A DNA stretch of 64,000 bases from Anaerolineae bacterium. GTDB taxonomy: Bacteria; Chloroflexota; Anaerolineae; Aggregatilineales; UBA2796. A program made the position numbers and the translations under genes. The stretch is taken from contig JAHBVJ010000002.1 of the NCBI GenBank assembly GCA_019637615.1, positions 124,001 to 188,000 of the forward strand, in the 5' to 3' direction. The notes beneath the pieces are model-generated. The model searched no databases. It was not told the DNA's origin and saw nothing but the letters and a program-made list of their open reading frames with translations. Each line of letters starts with the position of its first letter. Within the stretch, counting starts at the first letter, position 1. Positions 8,729-17,007 of the stretch are shown here, one piece after another.

Positions 8729-9688
8729 ATGCAACGTACCAATGTTGTGATTCGCTCGTTTGAGTGGGATGATCTGCCAGCGATGGTTGATGTGACCAAC
8801 CGCTCCGTTGAGTGCAATCAAGAAGATCAGTTTGTAACCCTTGAAGCGTTGAATGCTCGATTCGCCGCCCCGTACTTCTCGCCACAGGCGAACAGCTTTG
8901 TAGCACTGGTAGACGGTCAACTTGTCGGCTACTGTACTGCCGAGCTTGATCCGCGCAATGGTCGCGCGTGGGGCTTGGGACACGTTCATCCGGACTGGCG
9001 CGGGCAGGGAATCGGGACGGCGCTGCTGCGGCGGGCTGATGATCGCCATCGCGAACGCGCTGCCCAAGAACTCGCGCCGGGGATGGAAGTCGTCTGCACG
9101 CGTCACAGCCGCGACATCAATACGCCCGCTGTCACGCTGCTGGAAGCCGAAGGGTATCAAGTTGCCCGTGTGACGTGGTTTATGCGGATGACTCTGGACG
9201 TACCTATCACCCCGCCAGCGTTGCTGGAGGGGATTTCTCTGCATCCCTTCAGTCTTGAGCAGGACACCTACGCAGTCTATGAGGCCATCAATGAGTTCTT
9301 CAAGGACAATTGGGGCTTCGTCGCGCTGCCATTTGATGTCTGGCGTCACTACAACGTCGGATCGCAGTTGAATGAAGCCTTATGGCTGGTGGCGAGGCAG
9401 GACAATCAAATTGTTGGTTTGTGCCTGTGCAGACCGTGGGGAGACGGCAAACCCGATCTGGGCTGGGTAGACCCGCTCGGTGTGCGCGCCGATTGGCGTA
9501 GACGTGGTTTGGGCAGTGCGTTGCTGCAACATGGCTTCCGGCGGCTGCAAGAACACGGATATACCGCCGTCGGGCTGGATGTTGACTCCGAAAACCAAAC
9601 GAATGCCGTTGGTCTCTATGAACGCGCTGGAATGCACGTTCACCGCCGCTATCTGATTTACCAGAAGACGTTGACGAGAGAACAATAG
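8729..9688 (+). CDS. Tandem GNAT-family N-acetyltransferase
   Basis: A 319-residue protein with two GNAT domains, about residues 5-155 and 165-319. Each has the acetyl-CoA binding motif: VHPDWRGQGIGTALLRRADD in the first and VRADWRRRGLGSALLQHGFRRL in the second, the latter followed by the typical VDSENQTNAVGLYERAGM. I choose the ATG at 8729, with AAAAGGA at 8716-8722, over an upstream in-frame start that would run through the leader terminator. Tandem GNATs include mycothiol synthase and some antibiotic acetyltransferases, but substrate cannot be read here. The gene is preceded by an attenuator-like leader and convergent with tal-pgi. Confidence 0.88.
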   Translation: MQRTNVVIRSFEWDDLPAMVDVTNRSVECNQEDQFVTLEALNARFAAPYFSPQANSFVALVDGQLVGYCTAELDPRNGRAWGLGHVHPDWRGQGIGTALLRRADDRHRERAAQELAPGMEVVCTRHSRDINTPAVTLLEAEGYQVARVTWFMRMTLDVPITPPALLEGISLHPFSLEQDTYAVYEAINEFFKDNWGFVALPFDVWRHYNVGSQLNEALWLVARQDNQIVGLCLCRPWGDGKPDLGWVDPLGVRADWRRRGLGSALLQHGFRRLQEHGYTAVGLDVDSENQTNAVGLYERAGMHVHRRYLIYQKTLTREQ

Positions 9689-9695
9689 TCAACCC

Positions 9696-9729
9696 CGCAC
9701 TGCTGTCAATGTTATCCGACAGCAGTGCG
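9696..9729. terminator. Long hairpin between convergent GNAT and tal-pgi genes
   Basis: A perfect 12-base-pair inverted repeat, CGCACTGCTGTC (9696-9707) and GACAGCAGTGCG (9718-9729), with a 10-base loop. It fills the 53-base gap between two convergent genes. Neither side has a T-run, so it is a candidate bidirectional terminator or RNA 3'-end stabiliser rather than a textbook intrinsic terminator. Confidence 0.6.
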
Positions 9730-9741
9730 AGGTGCATAGGC

Positions 9742-12630
9742 TTACTTGCGTTTGACGGCGGTGGCTTCGACGGCTTCCGCCAGCTTGTCGATGCCGTTGG
9801 TCAGGCTGCCCGTGATGTGCAACCGGATCACACGGCGATTCTTGCTGACTAAGGCTTGCCAATTGCCCATTGCCTGCGCTTGCTTCAGCGTGCTGAAGCC
9901 ATAGGGCGCTTCAGGAATGGCGGGATCGGCCTGATCGGCAGCCGTAATCACGAGGAACACGCCAGAATTGGGGCCGCCCTTATGGAGCTGTCCCGTCGAG
10001 TGCAAGAAACGCGGGCCGAAGCCAAGCGTCACTGCGCGTTTGAAGGTGTGACGCAGCCGACGCCGAATCGTCTCCAGCGCCGAGATATTCTGTGCGCTCT
10101 GCTCGATGTAAGCGAGCACGGCGATGTAATCCTTCGGCTGAGATATGGTGAGGTAGGCCGCCAACAATCCGACCAACTCAGACCCATCGTAATTGTGCTG
10201 CGCTGAGAGATTCCGCAGCAGTTTTCCGATCGCTTCTGATGCGTAAAGGCTAACGCCTGCTTCGCTGATCAGCGGTGTTTCGGCTGGCAGGTTGCCGTCT
10301 TTCTGGAATGTTTCCAGCAGGCGGGACGTATTGTTCTTGCTTTCGGTCACGTTCGGCTCATCAAACGGGTTGATCTGGAGGATCATGCCCATGACCGCCG
10401 TCGCGAACTCCCAACGGAAGAACTCCGCGCCGACATCATACAGATCGCGCAGGTGCAGAGTCATCACGGGTTGTCCGGCCTCTTGCAGCGCCCGCACGGC
10501 CTCGTCGGGGCTATTTTCGCTGCCGTCCAAGTGCAGATAGACGAAAATTCGATCATCCGCATAGTCGTGCGGCATGCCGACAGTAGCACCTGTTACCGGA
10601 ATGATACCTTTGCCTTCTTTACCCGTGCTTTCCGCGACAAGTTGTTCGACCCAATCTCCGAAACTGCTGATTTCAGGACTAGTGAGCAGCGTCAGTTTGT
10701 CACGTCCTGCTTGGGCGAGGACACCAGCGACCGTGCCAAGCCACAAACCGGGGTGATTGTTGCCTGTCACGCCCTGACTGCTGGCAATCTGCATTTCAGC
10801 ACCCGCGTCCATGATACGCTCGAAGTCGAGGCCGATCAACGCGGCGGGCACCATGCCGAAGTAGCTGAGGGCAGAGTAACGACCACCAATATCTTGCGGA
10901 TTCAAGAATGTGTGGCGGAACTTCAAGTCTTTCGCCCAGCCTTCCAACTTCGAGTCGGGATCGGTGATGGCGATGAAGTGCGCGCCCGCGTCAGCCTTGT
11001 ACTTGTTGAAAAAGTAGCGCTGCAACGACAACGTCTCGATGGTCGTACCAGATTTGGATGCGACAACGAACACCGTCTTTGCCAGATCAATCGTGTCTTC
11101 CACGGTCTTAATGGTCTGTGGATCGGTACTGTCGAGCACGATCAGCGCGGGAGAACCAGCTTGCTGCCCGAACGTCTTCCACAGCACTTCCGGCGCGAGA
11201 CTGCTGCCACCCATGCCGAGCAGCACCACATGCGCCCACCCCTGCTGCTTGGCTTCGTCACGCAATGCGCGCAGCCGCGCCCGATCAATGCGTCCGTCGT
11301 TAGCGATGGTCAGCCAACCGAGCCGATTGGTGATGCTCTTGACGTGATCCGGCGTATCTTTCCACAGCGAGGCATCATGCTGCCACGTACGGGTGATGCT
11401 CAACTGACCGCGCAGCCGCTTGAGTTCCTTTTCCACAGGCGCTTGATACATGCCCAGCACGAGGTCTTGGCGCTGCATGAAGCCGCTCAACAGCGTTTTG
11501 CGCTTGCCTTCGACCTTGGAAATCAGCTTGCGGAACGAGTCGATGAAGGATTCGACGCCGTCTTCCTGCAACTGCTTGGTCACCTTGTCCAGATCGATGC
11601 CAACTTCCGTCAGCTTGTCGAGGATTTCTTGCGCGGTGTCGAGTTCTTCATCCAACGTTGCCGCTGCCGTGCCGTGATCTTTGAAGGCGACCAACGTGGC
11701 GTGCGGTACCGTGTTCACCGTGTCCGGCCCGATCAGCTTGTCGATGTACAGCGTATCGGGGTAGTTCGGATTCTTGGTGCCCGTGCTCGCCCACAGTGGA
11801 CGCTGCACTTGTGCGCCCGCCGCCCGCAGCTTGGCGAAGCGATCACCGTAAAACATCTCTTTGAAGCGTTTATAAGCGACCTTCGCGTTGGCAATGGCGA
11901 CTTTGCCGAGTAACTGGCTGTTGGCGGAGATGCGATCCAGATCGCGGCCTTGCGCCGAGCGGATGTTGTTCTCTAACTGCTTATCGACCATCGCGTCGAT
12001 GCGGCTGACGAAGAAACTAGCAACCGACGCCAGCTTATCGACGGGCAGACCTGCCGCCACGCGCCGCTCTATCGCGCGGATATACACTTCCGCGACTTCA
12101 ATGTAATTTTTCACCGCGAACAGCAGCGTGATGTTGATATTGACGCCCGCGAACAAGGCTTCCTCGATGGCGGGCAATCCAGCCGGTGTGCCCGGAATCT
12201 TGATCATCACGTTGGGGCGGTCAACGGCTTTGAACAGGCGCTTGGCCTCGTTCAGCGTCGTCTCGGTATCGTTCGCCAGCATGGGCGAGACTTCGAGGCT
12301 GACGTATCCATCGGCGGCGTTGGTGCGGTCGTAGATCGGGCGCAGTAAATCGGCGGCGTTACGGATGTCATCCACCGACAGTGCATCGAAAATTTCGTTC
12401 GCATCAAGATCGAGCAAGTGGCTGATGCTCTCGTCGTAGAGCGTGCTTTCCCCGATTGCCTTGTCGAAAATCGTTGGGTTCGAGGTCATGCCGAGGACGC
12501 CGAACTCATCGATGAGTTTCTTCAATTGACCAGATTGAATCATGTCGCGGCTGATGTTGTCGTACCAGATGCTTTGCCCGAACCGCTGCACGTCAACGGT
12601 CGGGTTGCCAGTTAAAGGTACAGTTGCCAT
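9742..12630 (-). CDS. tal-pgi: Bifunctional transaldolase / glucose-6-phosphate isomerase
   Basis: A 962-residue fusion. Residues 1-365 are transaldolase: MTSNPTIFDKA near 48-57 and the Schiff-base region NVMIKIPGT with Lys144. Residues about 400-950 are phosphoglucose isomerase, with GMGGSSLAPEV, the sugar-phosphate loop VVASKSGTTIETL, and a C-terminal half including GFGPRFLHSTGQLHKGGPN. Transaldolase moves a dihydroxyacetone unit in the non-oxidative pentose phosphate pathway; isomerase interconverts glucose-6-P and fructose-6-P. The fusion couples pathways sharing fructose-6-P, and is known from several bacterial lineages including Chloroflexota. The start ATG at 12630 has GGAGG about 10 bases upstream. 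Both active-site regions look intact. Confidence 0.96.
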   Translation of the reverse strand: MATVPLTGNPTVDVQRFGQSIWYDNISRDMIQSGQLKKLIDEFGVLGMTSNPTIFDKAIGESTLYDESISHLLDLDANEIFDALSVDDIRNAADLLRPIYDRTNAADGYVSLEVSPMLANDTETTLNEAKRLFKAVDRPNVMIKIPGTPAGLPAIEEALFAGVNINITLLFAVKNYIEVAEVYIRAIERRVAAGLPVDKLASVASFFVSRIDAMVDKQLENNIRSAQGRDLDRISANSQLLGKVAIANAKVAYKRFKEMFYGDRFAKLRAAGAQVQRPLWASTGTKNPNYPDTLYIDKLIGPDTVNTVPHATLVAFKDHGTAAATLDEELDTAQEILDKLTEVGIDLDKVTKQLQEDGVESFIDSFRKLISKVEGKRKTLLSGFMQRQDLVLGMYQAPVEKELKRLRGQLSITRTWQHDASLWKDTPDHVKSITNRLGWLTIANDGRIDRARLRALRDEAKQQGWAHVVLLGMGGSSLAPEVLWKTFGQQAGSPALIVLDSTDPQTIKTVEDTIDLAKTVFVVASKSGTTIETLSLQRYFFNKYKADAGAHFIAITDPDSKLEGWAKDLKFRHTFLNPQDIGGRYSALSYFGMVPAALIGLDFERIMDAGAEMQIASSQGVTGNNHPGLWLGTVAGVLAQAGRDKLTLLTSPEISSFGDWVEQLVAESTGKEGKGIIPVTGATVGMPHDYADDRIFVYLHLDGSENSPDEAVRALQEAGQPVMTLHLRDLYDVGAEFFRWEFATAVMGMILQINPFDEPNVTESKNNTSRLLETFQKDGNLPAETPLISEAGVSLYASEAIGKLLRNLSAQHNYDGSELVGLLAAYLTISQPKDYIAVLAYIEQSAQNISALETIRRRLRHTFKRAVTLGFGPRFLHSTGQLHKGGPNSGVFLVITAADQADPAIPEAPYGFSTLKQAQAMGNWQALVSKNRRVIRLHITGSLTNGIDKLAEAVEATAVKRK

Positions 12631-12755
12631 GAAATTGGAACCTCCACTATAAGTACGTTTTTCTTCATTTCAACTGCCTGTGATCATAACAGATGATGAG
12701 CTGTTCTGCGCGTATCTTTCCTCATTTCTTGGTATGCAATTTAGTGACATTTCGC

Positions 12756-12785
12756 TTGCTATTTTCTGGATACTCATGATACACT
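12756..12785 (+). promoter_or_regulatory. Probable promoter of the IclR / acyl-CoA dehydrogenase pair
   Basis: TTGCTA at 12756-12761, an 18-base spacer, and TACACT at 12780-12785 on the plus strand, 47 bases upstream of the iclR-type start codon. The direct repeats at 12786-12814 begin at the next base. Confidence 0.5.
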
Positions 12786-12825
12786 AGTTTTATTGAACGG
12801 AACCAAGTTTTATTCAGTGAAACTC
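12786..12825 (+). repeat. Two direct repeats, 20-base period, between -10 box and IclR start
   Basis: AGTTTTATT occurs at 12786-12794 and again at 12806-12814, a period of 20 bases (two helical turns). The bases after each copy are also related (GAACGGAAC and CAGTGAAAC). The position, right over the predicted transcription start, suits an operator for the adjacent IclR-family protein; this is inference. Confidence 0.45.
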
Positions 12826-12831
12826 TGACGT

Positions 12832-13629
12832 ATGGCTACTATGGGAACGCCGCCCGCTTACACGATTGACGCGCTCGGACGCGGGTTGCAGGTCTTGGCA
12901 CTATTCACACAGGACACACCAACCTTGAGCCAAGCGGAGATCGTGGAACGGCTCGGTTTCAACAAGAGCATGGTGTTCCGCATCCTGACCACGCTCGAGT
13001 CGCTCGGTTACCTCGAACGTCATCCGCAAACCAAGCGCTATCGTCCCGGCCTGAAAGTGCTGCAACTCGGCTTCACGGCGCTGAATAACATGGAAGTGCG
13101 GCAGGTCGCCAAGCTGCATCTGGAACGCTTGGCACAGTCAACCGACGAAACCGCCAGCCTCGCCGTGCTGGACGGGTTGCACATCGTCTACATCGACCGG
13201 ATGCGCAACCGCGCCATCGTCGGTGTTTTGCTCGGCGTCGGCTCGCGCATCGCGGCGCACAGCACCTCGCTCGGCAAAGTGCTGTTGGCGAATTTGTCCA
13301 CCGAAACACTAAACGCTCTGCTGGATCGGGCTACGCTGGATGCCTTCACGCCGCATACTATCGTGGATCGGATGGCGCTGCTGGAAGAACTGGCGACGAT
13401 CAGGGCGCAGGGATACGCAATTAGCGACGAAGAGTTGGCAATCGGGCTGCGCGGAGTCTCCGCCCCGATCCGCGATCACACGCAGAGAGCCGTCGCCGCC
13501 ATCAACGTCTCTGGCCCCGTCAACACGATCAGCCGTGAGCGTTTGGAGCAGCAGATCAGACCTGCTGTCGTTGAGACCGCTCATCAGATTTCATTGGCGC
13601 TCGGCTATGTGCCAAGGGGAAACATCTAG
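12832..13629 (+). CDS. IclR family transcriptional regulator
   Basis: A 265-residue regulator. Residues 12-75 form the winged HTH (GRGLQVLALFTQDTPTLS, then EIVERLGFNKSMVFRILTTL and a wing with LGYLERHPQTKRYRPG), and residues 85-255 the IclR effector domain, with SLAVLDGLHIVYIDR, HSTSLGKVLLA and GYAISDEELAIGLRGVSAPI. IclR proteins sense small organic acids and usually act next to their own gene. The acyl-CoA dehydrogenase begins 55 bases downstream on the same strand, so it is the likely target. An ATG at codon 4 is an alternative start. Confidence 0.93.
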   Translation: MATMGTPPAYTIDALGRGLQVLALFTQDTPTLSQAEIVERLGFNKSMVFRILTTLESLGYLERHPQTKRYRPGLKVLQLGFTALNNMEVRQVAKLHLERLAQSTDETASLAVLDGLHIVYIDRMRNRAIVGVLLGVGSRIAAHSTSLGKVLLANLSTETLNALLDRATLDAFTPHTIVDRMALLEELATIRAQGYAISDEELAIGLRGVSAPIRDHTQRAVAAINVSGPVNTISRERLEQQIRPAVVETAHQISLALGYVPRGNI

Positions 13630-13684
13630 CAAATCATGCAGTTCTGGATTTATCGTCATCTTGACGCTTTGAAATGAGGTTTTC

Positions 13685-14893
13685 ATGGATTTCTCGCTGA
13701 CTGAAGAACAATTACAAGCCCAGAAGATGGTGCGCGATTATGTACAAAAGGAAGTCGCGCCGATCATCAAGGATTCGGATCGTCACCAAACGATGCACCC
13801 CGGTATTCTGCCGCGCATGGGTGAACTGGGCATCTTGGGCATCTGCATCCCCGAAAAATATGGCGGGCAAGGCTTCGACTATCTGACGCTCGGCTTGGTG
13901 TGCGAAGAACTTGAGGCGATGGACACCAGTTTGCGCGTCGTACTGTCGGTACATATCGGCCTCAACAGCATGGCGTTGCTGCAATGGGGCACCGAGGAGC
14001 AAAAGCAGAAGTTCCTCACGCCGCAAGCACAGGGCAAAAAGTACGCCATGTTCGGTCTGACGGAAGCGGGCGCGGGCAGCGACGTGGTGAGCATGGCTTC
14101 GACCGCCCGCCGCGACGGTGATGAGTACGTAATCAACGGCGAGAAGATGTGGATCAGCCTCGCGACCAAAGCCCATCACATTTTGTGGGTGGCGCGGACG
14201 AATCCCGAACGTCCCGATCCGCATGATCAGCTTTCGGCCTTCATCATCGAGACGGATCGCCCCGGCGTGACGCGCGGCGATATTCATGGCAAGCTCGGCG
14301 TGCGGGCGGGTTCGACGGGCTGGGTGGCCTGTCAAGATGTGCGCGTACCCGTCGCCAACCGTCTGGGCGAAGAGGGCGAGGGCTTCAAGATCGCCATGTC
14401 GTGCCTCGATAACGGACGTTATACTGTCGGTTCCGGCGCGGTGGGGCTAATTCGCGCTTCGTTGGAAGCCAGCATCAAGTACGCCAACGAGCGCAAAACC
14501 TTCGGCAAGGAGATCGGCAAGCATCAACTCGTTCAGCAGAAGATCGCCCGCATGGTGCGCGATTACGAGATGGGCAAGCTGCTGTATTACCGTGTCGGCT
14601 GGATGAAAAATATGGGGGTGCGCAATACCAAGGAGACCTCGCAGCTCAAGTGGTTCGCCACCGACGCCAGCTTCGAGGCCGCCAACGAAGCACTGCAAAT
14701 TCACGGCGCATATGGCTTCAGCGATGAGTATGATGTCGAGCGCTATCTGCGCAACGCACGCGGCGCGATCATCTACGAAGGTACCAGCGAGATTCACCAG
14801 TTGATGCAAGCCGGCTATGCACTCGGCTACCGCAAAGATGGCGATCTGCGCTGCGAACTGCCCGCCTACGACGAGTCGGCTTGGCGCTCGTGA
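13685..14893 (+). CDS. Acyl-CoA dehydrogenase
   Basis: A 402-residue flavoprotein of the short/medium-chain acyl-CoA dehydrogenase type, normal in length. The N-terminal helical domain carries GILGICIPEKYGGQG; the beta domain has the FAD/substrate signature FGLTEAGAGSDV and INGEKMWIS; the C-terminal helical domain has the family signature LQIHGAYGFSDEYDVERYLRNAR. The catalytic base is probably Glu365 in YEGTSEIHQL, the glutaryl-CoA/short-chain position. It introduces a trans-2,3 double bond and passes electrons to ETF. No other beta-oxidation gene is in the window. Controlled presumably by the IclR regulator just upstream. Confidence 0.93.
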   Translation: MDFSLTEEQLQAQKMVRDYVQKEVAPIIKDSDRHQTMHPGILPRMGELGILGICIPEKYGGQGFDYLTLGLVCEELEAMDTSLRVVLSVHIGLNSMALLQWGTEEQKQKFLTPQAQGKKYAMFGLTEAGAGSDVVSMASTARRDGDEYVINGEKMWISLATKAHHILWVARTNPERPDPHDQLSAFIIETDRPGVTRGDIHGKLGVRAGSTGWVACQDVRVPVANRLGEEGEGFKIAMSCLDNGRYTVGSGAVGLIRASLEASIKYANERKTFGKEIGKHQLVQQKIARMVRDYEMGKLLYYRVGWMKNMGVRNTKETSQLKWFATDASFEAANEALQIHGAYGFSDEYDVERYLRNARGAIIYEGTSEIHQLMQAGYALGYRKDGDLRCELPAYDESAWRS

Positions 14894-14899
14894 TTTTGT

Positions 14900-14957
14900 T
14901 AGGACGTGTTGACATAACAAGCCGTTCACTACATTTGTGGACTTTTAGCACGTCCTA
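14900..14957. repeat. 58-base element with terminal inverted repeats
   Basis: TAGGACGTG at 14900-14908 and CACGTCCTA at 14949-14957 are perfect inverted repeats enclosing 40 bases, just after the acyl-CoA dehydrogenase stop. The loop is AT-rich and holds no gene. It could be a transcription terminator with a large loop or a decayed insertion-sequence/MITE remnant; no target duplication is evident. Confidence 0.4.
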
Positions 14958-14969
14958 GCCTCCGATGAA

Positions 14970-14984
14970 CCCGTCACTGACGGG
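14970..14984. repeat. Short GC-rich palindrome between acyl-CoA dehydrogenase and VOC gene
   Basis: CCCGTC ACT GACGGG (14970-14984), a 6-base-pair hairpin with a 3-base loop, no T-run after it. It may be part of the end of the upstream transcript or an operator; function is not evident. Confidence 0.3.
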
Positions 14985-15143
14985 AAACCATTGGGCGAGA
15001 TGGAATGTATGTGCTAAAATTTATATAGGGTTGATGCTCATGATAGGATCCAAGGGGTTAAAGTCTGCGGGTAGGCACTGTAGTGAGCAAAGACCCTACT
15101 TCCGTTAACACAGCCAACTCAAGATAGTGAACGGAGCGAGGTC

Positions 15144-15524
15144 ATGTTCAAGGATACGAAGGCGTTTTCCGGCTTTTCGGTTGATGACATCCCCAGAGCG
15201 AAAGAGTTCTATAGTCAGATACTTGGATTAGAAGTGACCGAGGCGCACGGGATGTTGAATCTGCATCTCTCCGGCGGTGCGATGATCCTCGTGTATCCGA
15301 AGGGAACTCAGCACACGCCAGCGACGTTCACGATCCTCAATTTCCCGGTGGAGAATATCGACAACACCGTCGATGAGATGACCAAGCGAGGCGTGAAGTT
15401 CGAATATTATGAGGGCATGAACGTCAACGATAAGGGCATCGCAGGCGGTGACGGGAACGGCCCGCGAATCGCGTGGTTCAAAGACCCCGCTGGCAATATT
15501 CTGTCCGTACTTGAGATGAGCTGA
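15144..15524 (+). CDS. VOC family (glyoxalase/bleomycin-resistance fold) protein
   Basis: A 126-residue single-module vicinal-oxygen-chelate protein: [21 protein letters not shown] at the start and the closing [17 protein letters not shown] with the C-terminal metal-site glutamate. The first metal-ligand position has F/S rather than His, so metal binding and an enzymatic role are doubtful; many such proteins are of unknown function or bind small ligands. A GGAGCGAGG ribosome site precedes the ATG. Convergent with another VOC gene 69 bases downstream, to which it is not closely similar. Confidence 0.82.
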   Translation: MFKDTKAFSGFSVDDIPRAKEFYSQILGLEVTEAHGMLNLHLSGGAMILVYPKGTQHTPATFTILNFPVENIDNTVDEMTKRGVKFEYYEGMNVNDKGIAGGDGNGPRIAWFKDPAGNILSVLEMS

Positions 15525-15550
15525 CTCTGTTCGCGCCGTAATTCAATCGC

Positions 15551-15575
15551 GGGCGTGCATAATTGTCTCACGCCC
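15551..15575. terminator. Hairpin between two convergent VOC genes
   Basis: Perfect 7-base-pair stem GGGCGTG (15551-15557) / CACGCCC (15569-15575), 11-base loop, in the 69-base convergent gap. No T-run on either side; a candidate shared terminator. Confidence 0.5.
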
Positions 15576-15593
15576 ACGTCAGATAAGCCCAAT

Positions 15594-16007
15594 TTACCAA
15601 TTCGCGACGCAGGCTTTGCCCGAAAACTGCGAACTGTTCTCTGTGTACTGCATAACTTCGATGCGCACACCACTCGGATCGGTGATCCACGCTTGCCACG
15701 ATTGATCGACGCCCAATTTTTTGTCGGTGATCGTCCAGCCCTTGCTGCGTACCGAGGCGATGAAGGCGTCGATGTCTTCTAGCTCCAAGCACAGATGATG
15801 GATCAGCGGGCGCTGCTGTTCGCCCGTATCCGAGGTGAGGAATACCTCGACAAACGTCGTTTCACCGCACTTCACATAAAACCCGAACGGCTTGTCATTT
15901 TTGGTGAAATCAAAAGCTTTTTCTAAACCGAGCACCTCGCAGTAAAAATGCTCGCTGGCGGCGAGATCGTGCGAGAGGACATTGACATGGGCAAGACGCT
16001 TGATCAT
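15594..16007 (-). CDS. VOC family protein, lactoylglutathione-lyase-like
   Basis: A 137-residue vicinal-oxygen-chelate protein. It starts IKRLAHVNVLSHDLAASEHFYCEVLGLEKAF, with His7 in the first metal position, has IHHLCLELEDIDAFIASVRSKG (second His) and ends with AWITDPSGVRIEVMQYTE (Glu). That H-H-E set is the metal site of glyoxalase I, fosfomycin-resistance and extradiol families, so this one is more likely a metalloenzyme than the convergent neighbour. The substrate is unknown. ATG at 16007. Confidence 0.85.
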   Translation of the reverse strand: MIKRLAHVNVLSHDLAASEHFYCEVLGLEKAFDFTKNDKPFGFYVKCGETTFVEVFLTSDTGEQQRPLIHHLCLELEDIDAFIASVRSKGWTITDKKLGVDQSWQAWITDPSGVRIEVMQYTENSSQFSGKACVANW

Positions 16008-16082
16008 GGTGACCTTTCCATTTTTGCAAAAACTATGTTTATCGGTTACGAACCGACGCTTTCAGCGTGCCTGACTCGTCGG

Positions 16083-16772
16083 TTAGTCGGGAGACCCAAT
16101 CGTAATTTCCATGCTGACCGCGCGGGGTGTTTTATCTTGCTTGGAGGGGTCGGCATGAACGGGCACGTCAAAATAGAAGCCGCCTAACGGCTCGAAATCG
16201 TTGAATTCAAAGCTTTGGAAGGCATCGATCCGCACGCGCACCATCGGGGTATTGGCGGCGGGCAGCAGCCTGACACGGCTCGGCACAGCGGCTTTTTCCG
16301 GCGGCACATCGATGCTCAGATTATTGACGGTCAGCGCGGCTCCGACAGCGGTGATGCGCAGTTCAAGCTGCGCGCCGAACGGCAGCTTGAAGCTGTCTTC
16401 ATCGGAGGGGTTGACGCCCACAAACAGATCGACGGCCTGCTCGGCAACAAAACTACGCGGCGCAACGACCACGACTTTGCGCTCCACAAACAACTTCTTC
16501 GCGCGATCCGACTGGGCTTGCTCGTCATTGGCAGCGTAAAACGCGATCAATTCCTGTGCTGCCGTTTTGCCCACCTTGGTCAGGGCATACGATTTGTCCT
16601 TGAGGTCAATGTAATGCGCGTTGATCAAGCGCCGGATGGCCTTGCCCACGCCACGCGCCGAGAGACCCGCGTTTTCGAGTTCAAGCGCCGTCGCCGTGTT
16701 GACCGTGTTCAGGTAACGAAGTACCGTATGCGCTTCAGGAGGTAATCTATCTAGATGGTAAGGGAGTACCAT
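16083..16772 (-). CDS. Protein of unknown function with an N-terminal winged helix-like region
   Basis: A 229-residue protein I do not recognise. Residues 10-80 (LPPEAHTVLRYLNTVNTATALELENAGLSARGVGKAIRRLINAHYIDLKDKSYALTKVGKTAAQEL) look like a winged helix: helices, then a two-strand wing ending in a YALT element as in MarR/PadR-type folds. Residues 95-229 are beta-rich (PFGAQLELRITAVGAALTVNNLSIDVPPEKAAV) and suggest a sandwich domain. No catalytic motif or signal peptide. It is isolated between a VOC gene and the AmaP-like gene on opposite strands; it may be a regulator or an adaptor. Confidence 0.7.
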   Translation of the reverse strand: MVLPYHLDRLPPEAHTVLRYLNTVNTATALELENAGLSARGVGKAIRRLINAHYIDLKDKSYALTKVGKTAAQELIAFYAANDEQAQSDRAKKLFVERKVVVVAPRSFVAEQAVDLFVGVNPSDEDSFKLPFGAQLELRITAVGAALTVNNLSIDVPPEKAAVPSRVRLLPAANTPMVRVRIDAFQSFEFNDFEPLGGFYFDVPVHADPSKQDKTPRAVSMEITIGSPD

Positions 16773-17007
16773 AGCCGTCCCAGTCTGAATTGCCGCCTAA
16801 CAAGAAATTCTCATGAGTTTACTCTGGTTTGCGGAAGGGACAAGTCAACCGTCAAATTTGGAACGTCTAGGTAACAAGGCTACTTCTCATTCCACCTCTT
16901 GCACGATGCGGAGATTGCCCTTCCAACGTTACGCTAATCTCTGCGTATTAAGCTATAGCAATCGGTTATTATTGAGTAACGACACTAGCTTGATTGGTAG
17001 GTAAAGC

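Noticed and set aside
10453..11913. 486-residue ORF antisense to tal-pgi
   Set aside because: Shadow of a clearly functional gene on the other strand.
12666..12720. Minus-strand TTGAAA/TATAGT promoter just before tal-pgi
   Set aside because: The -10 would touch the ribosome site and give an almost leaderless message lacking that site, so the match is probably chance.
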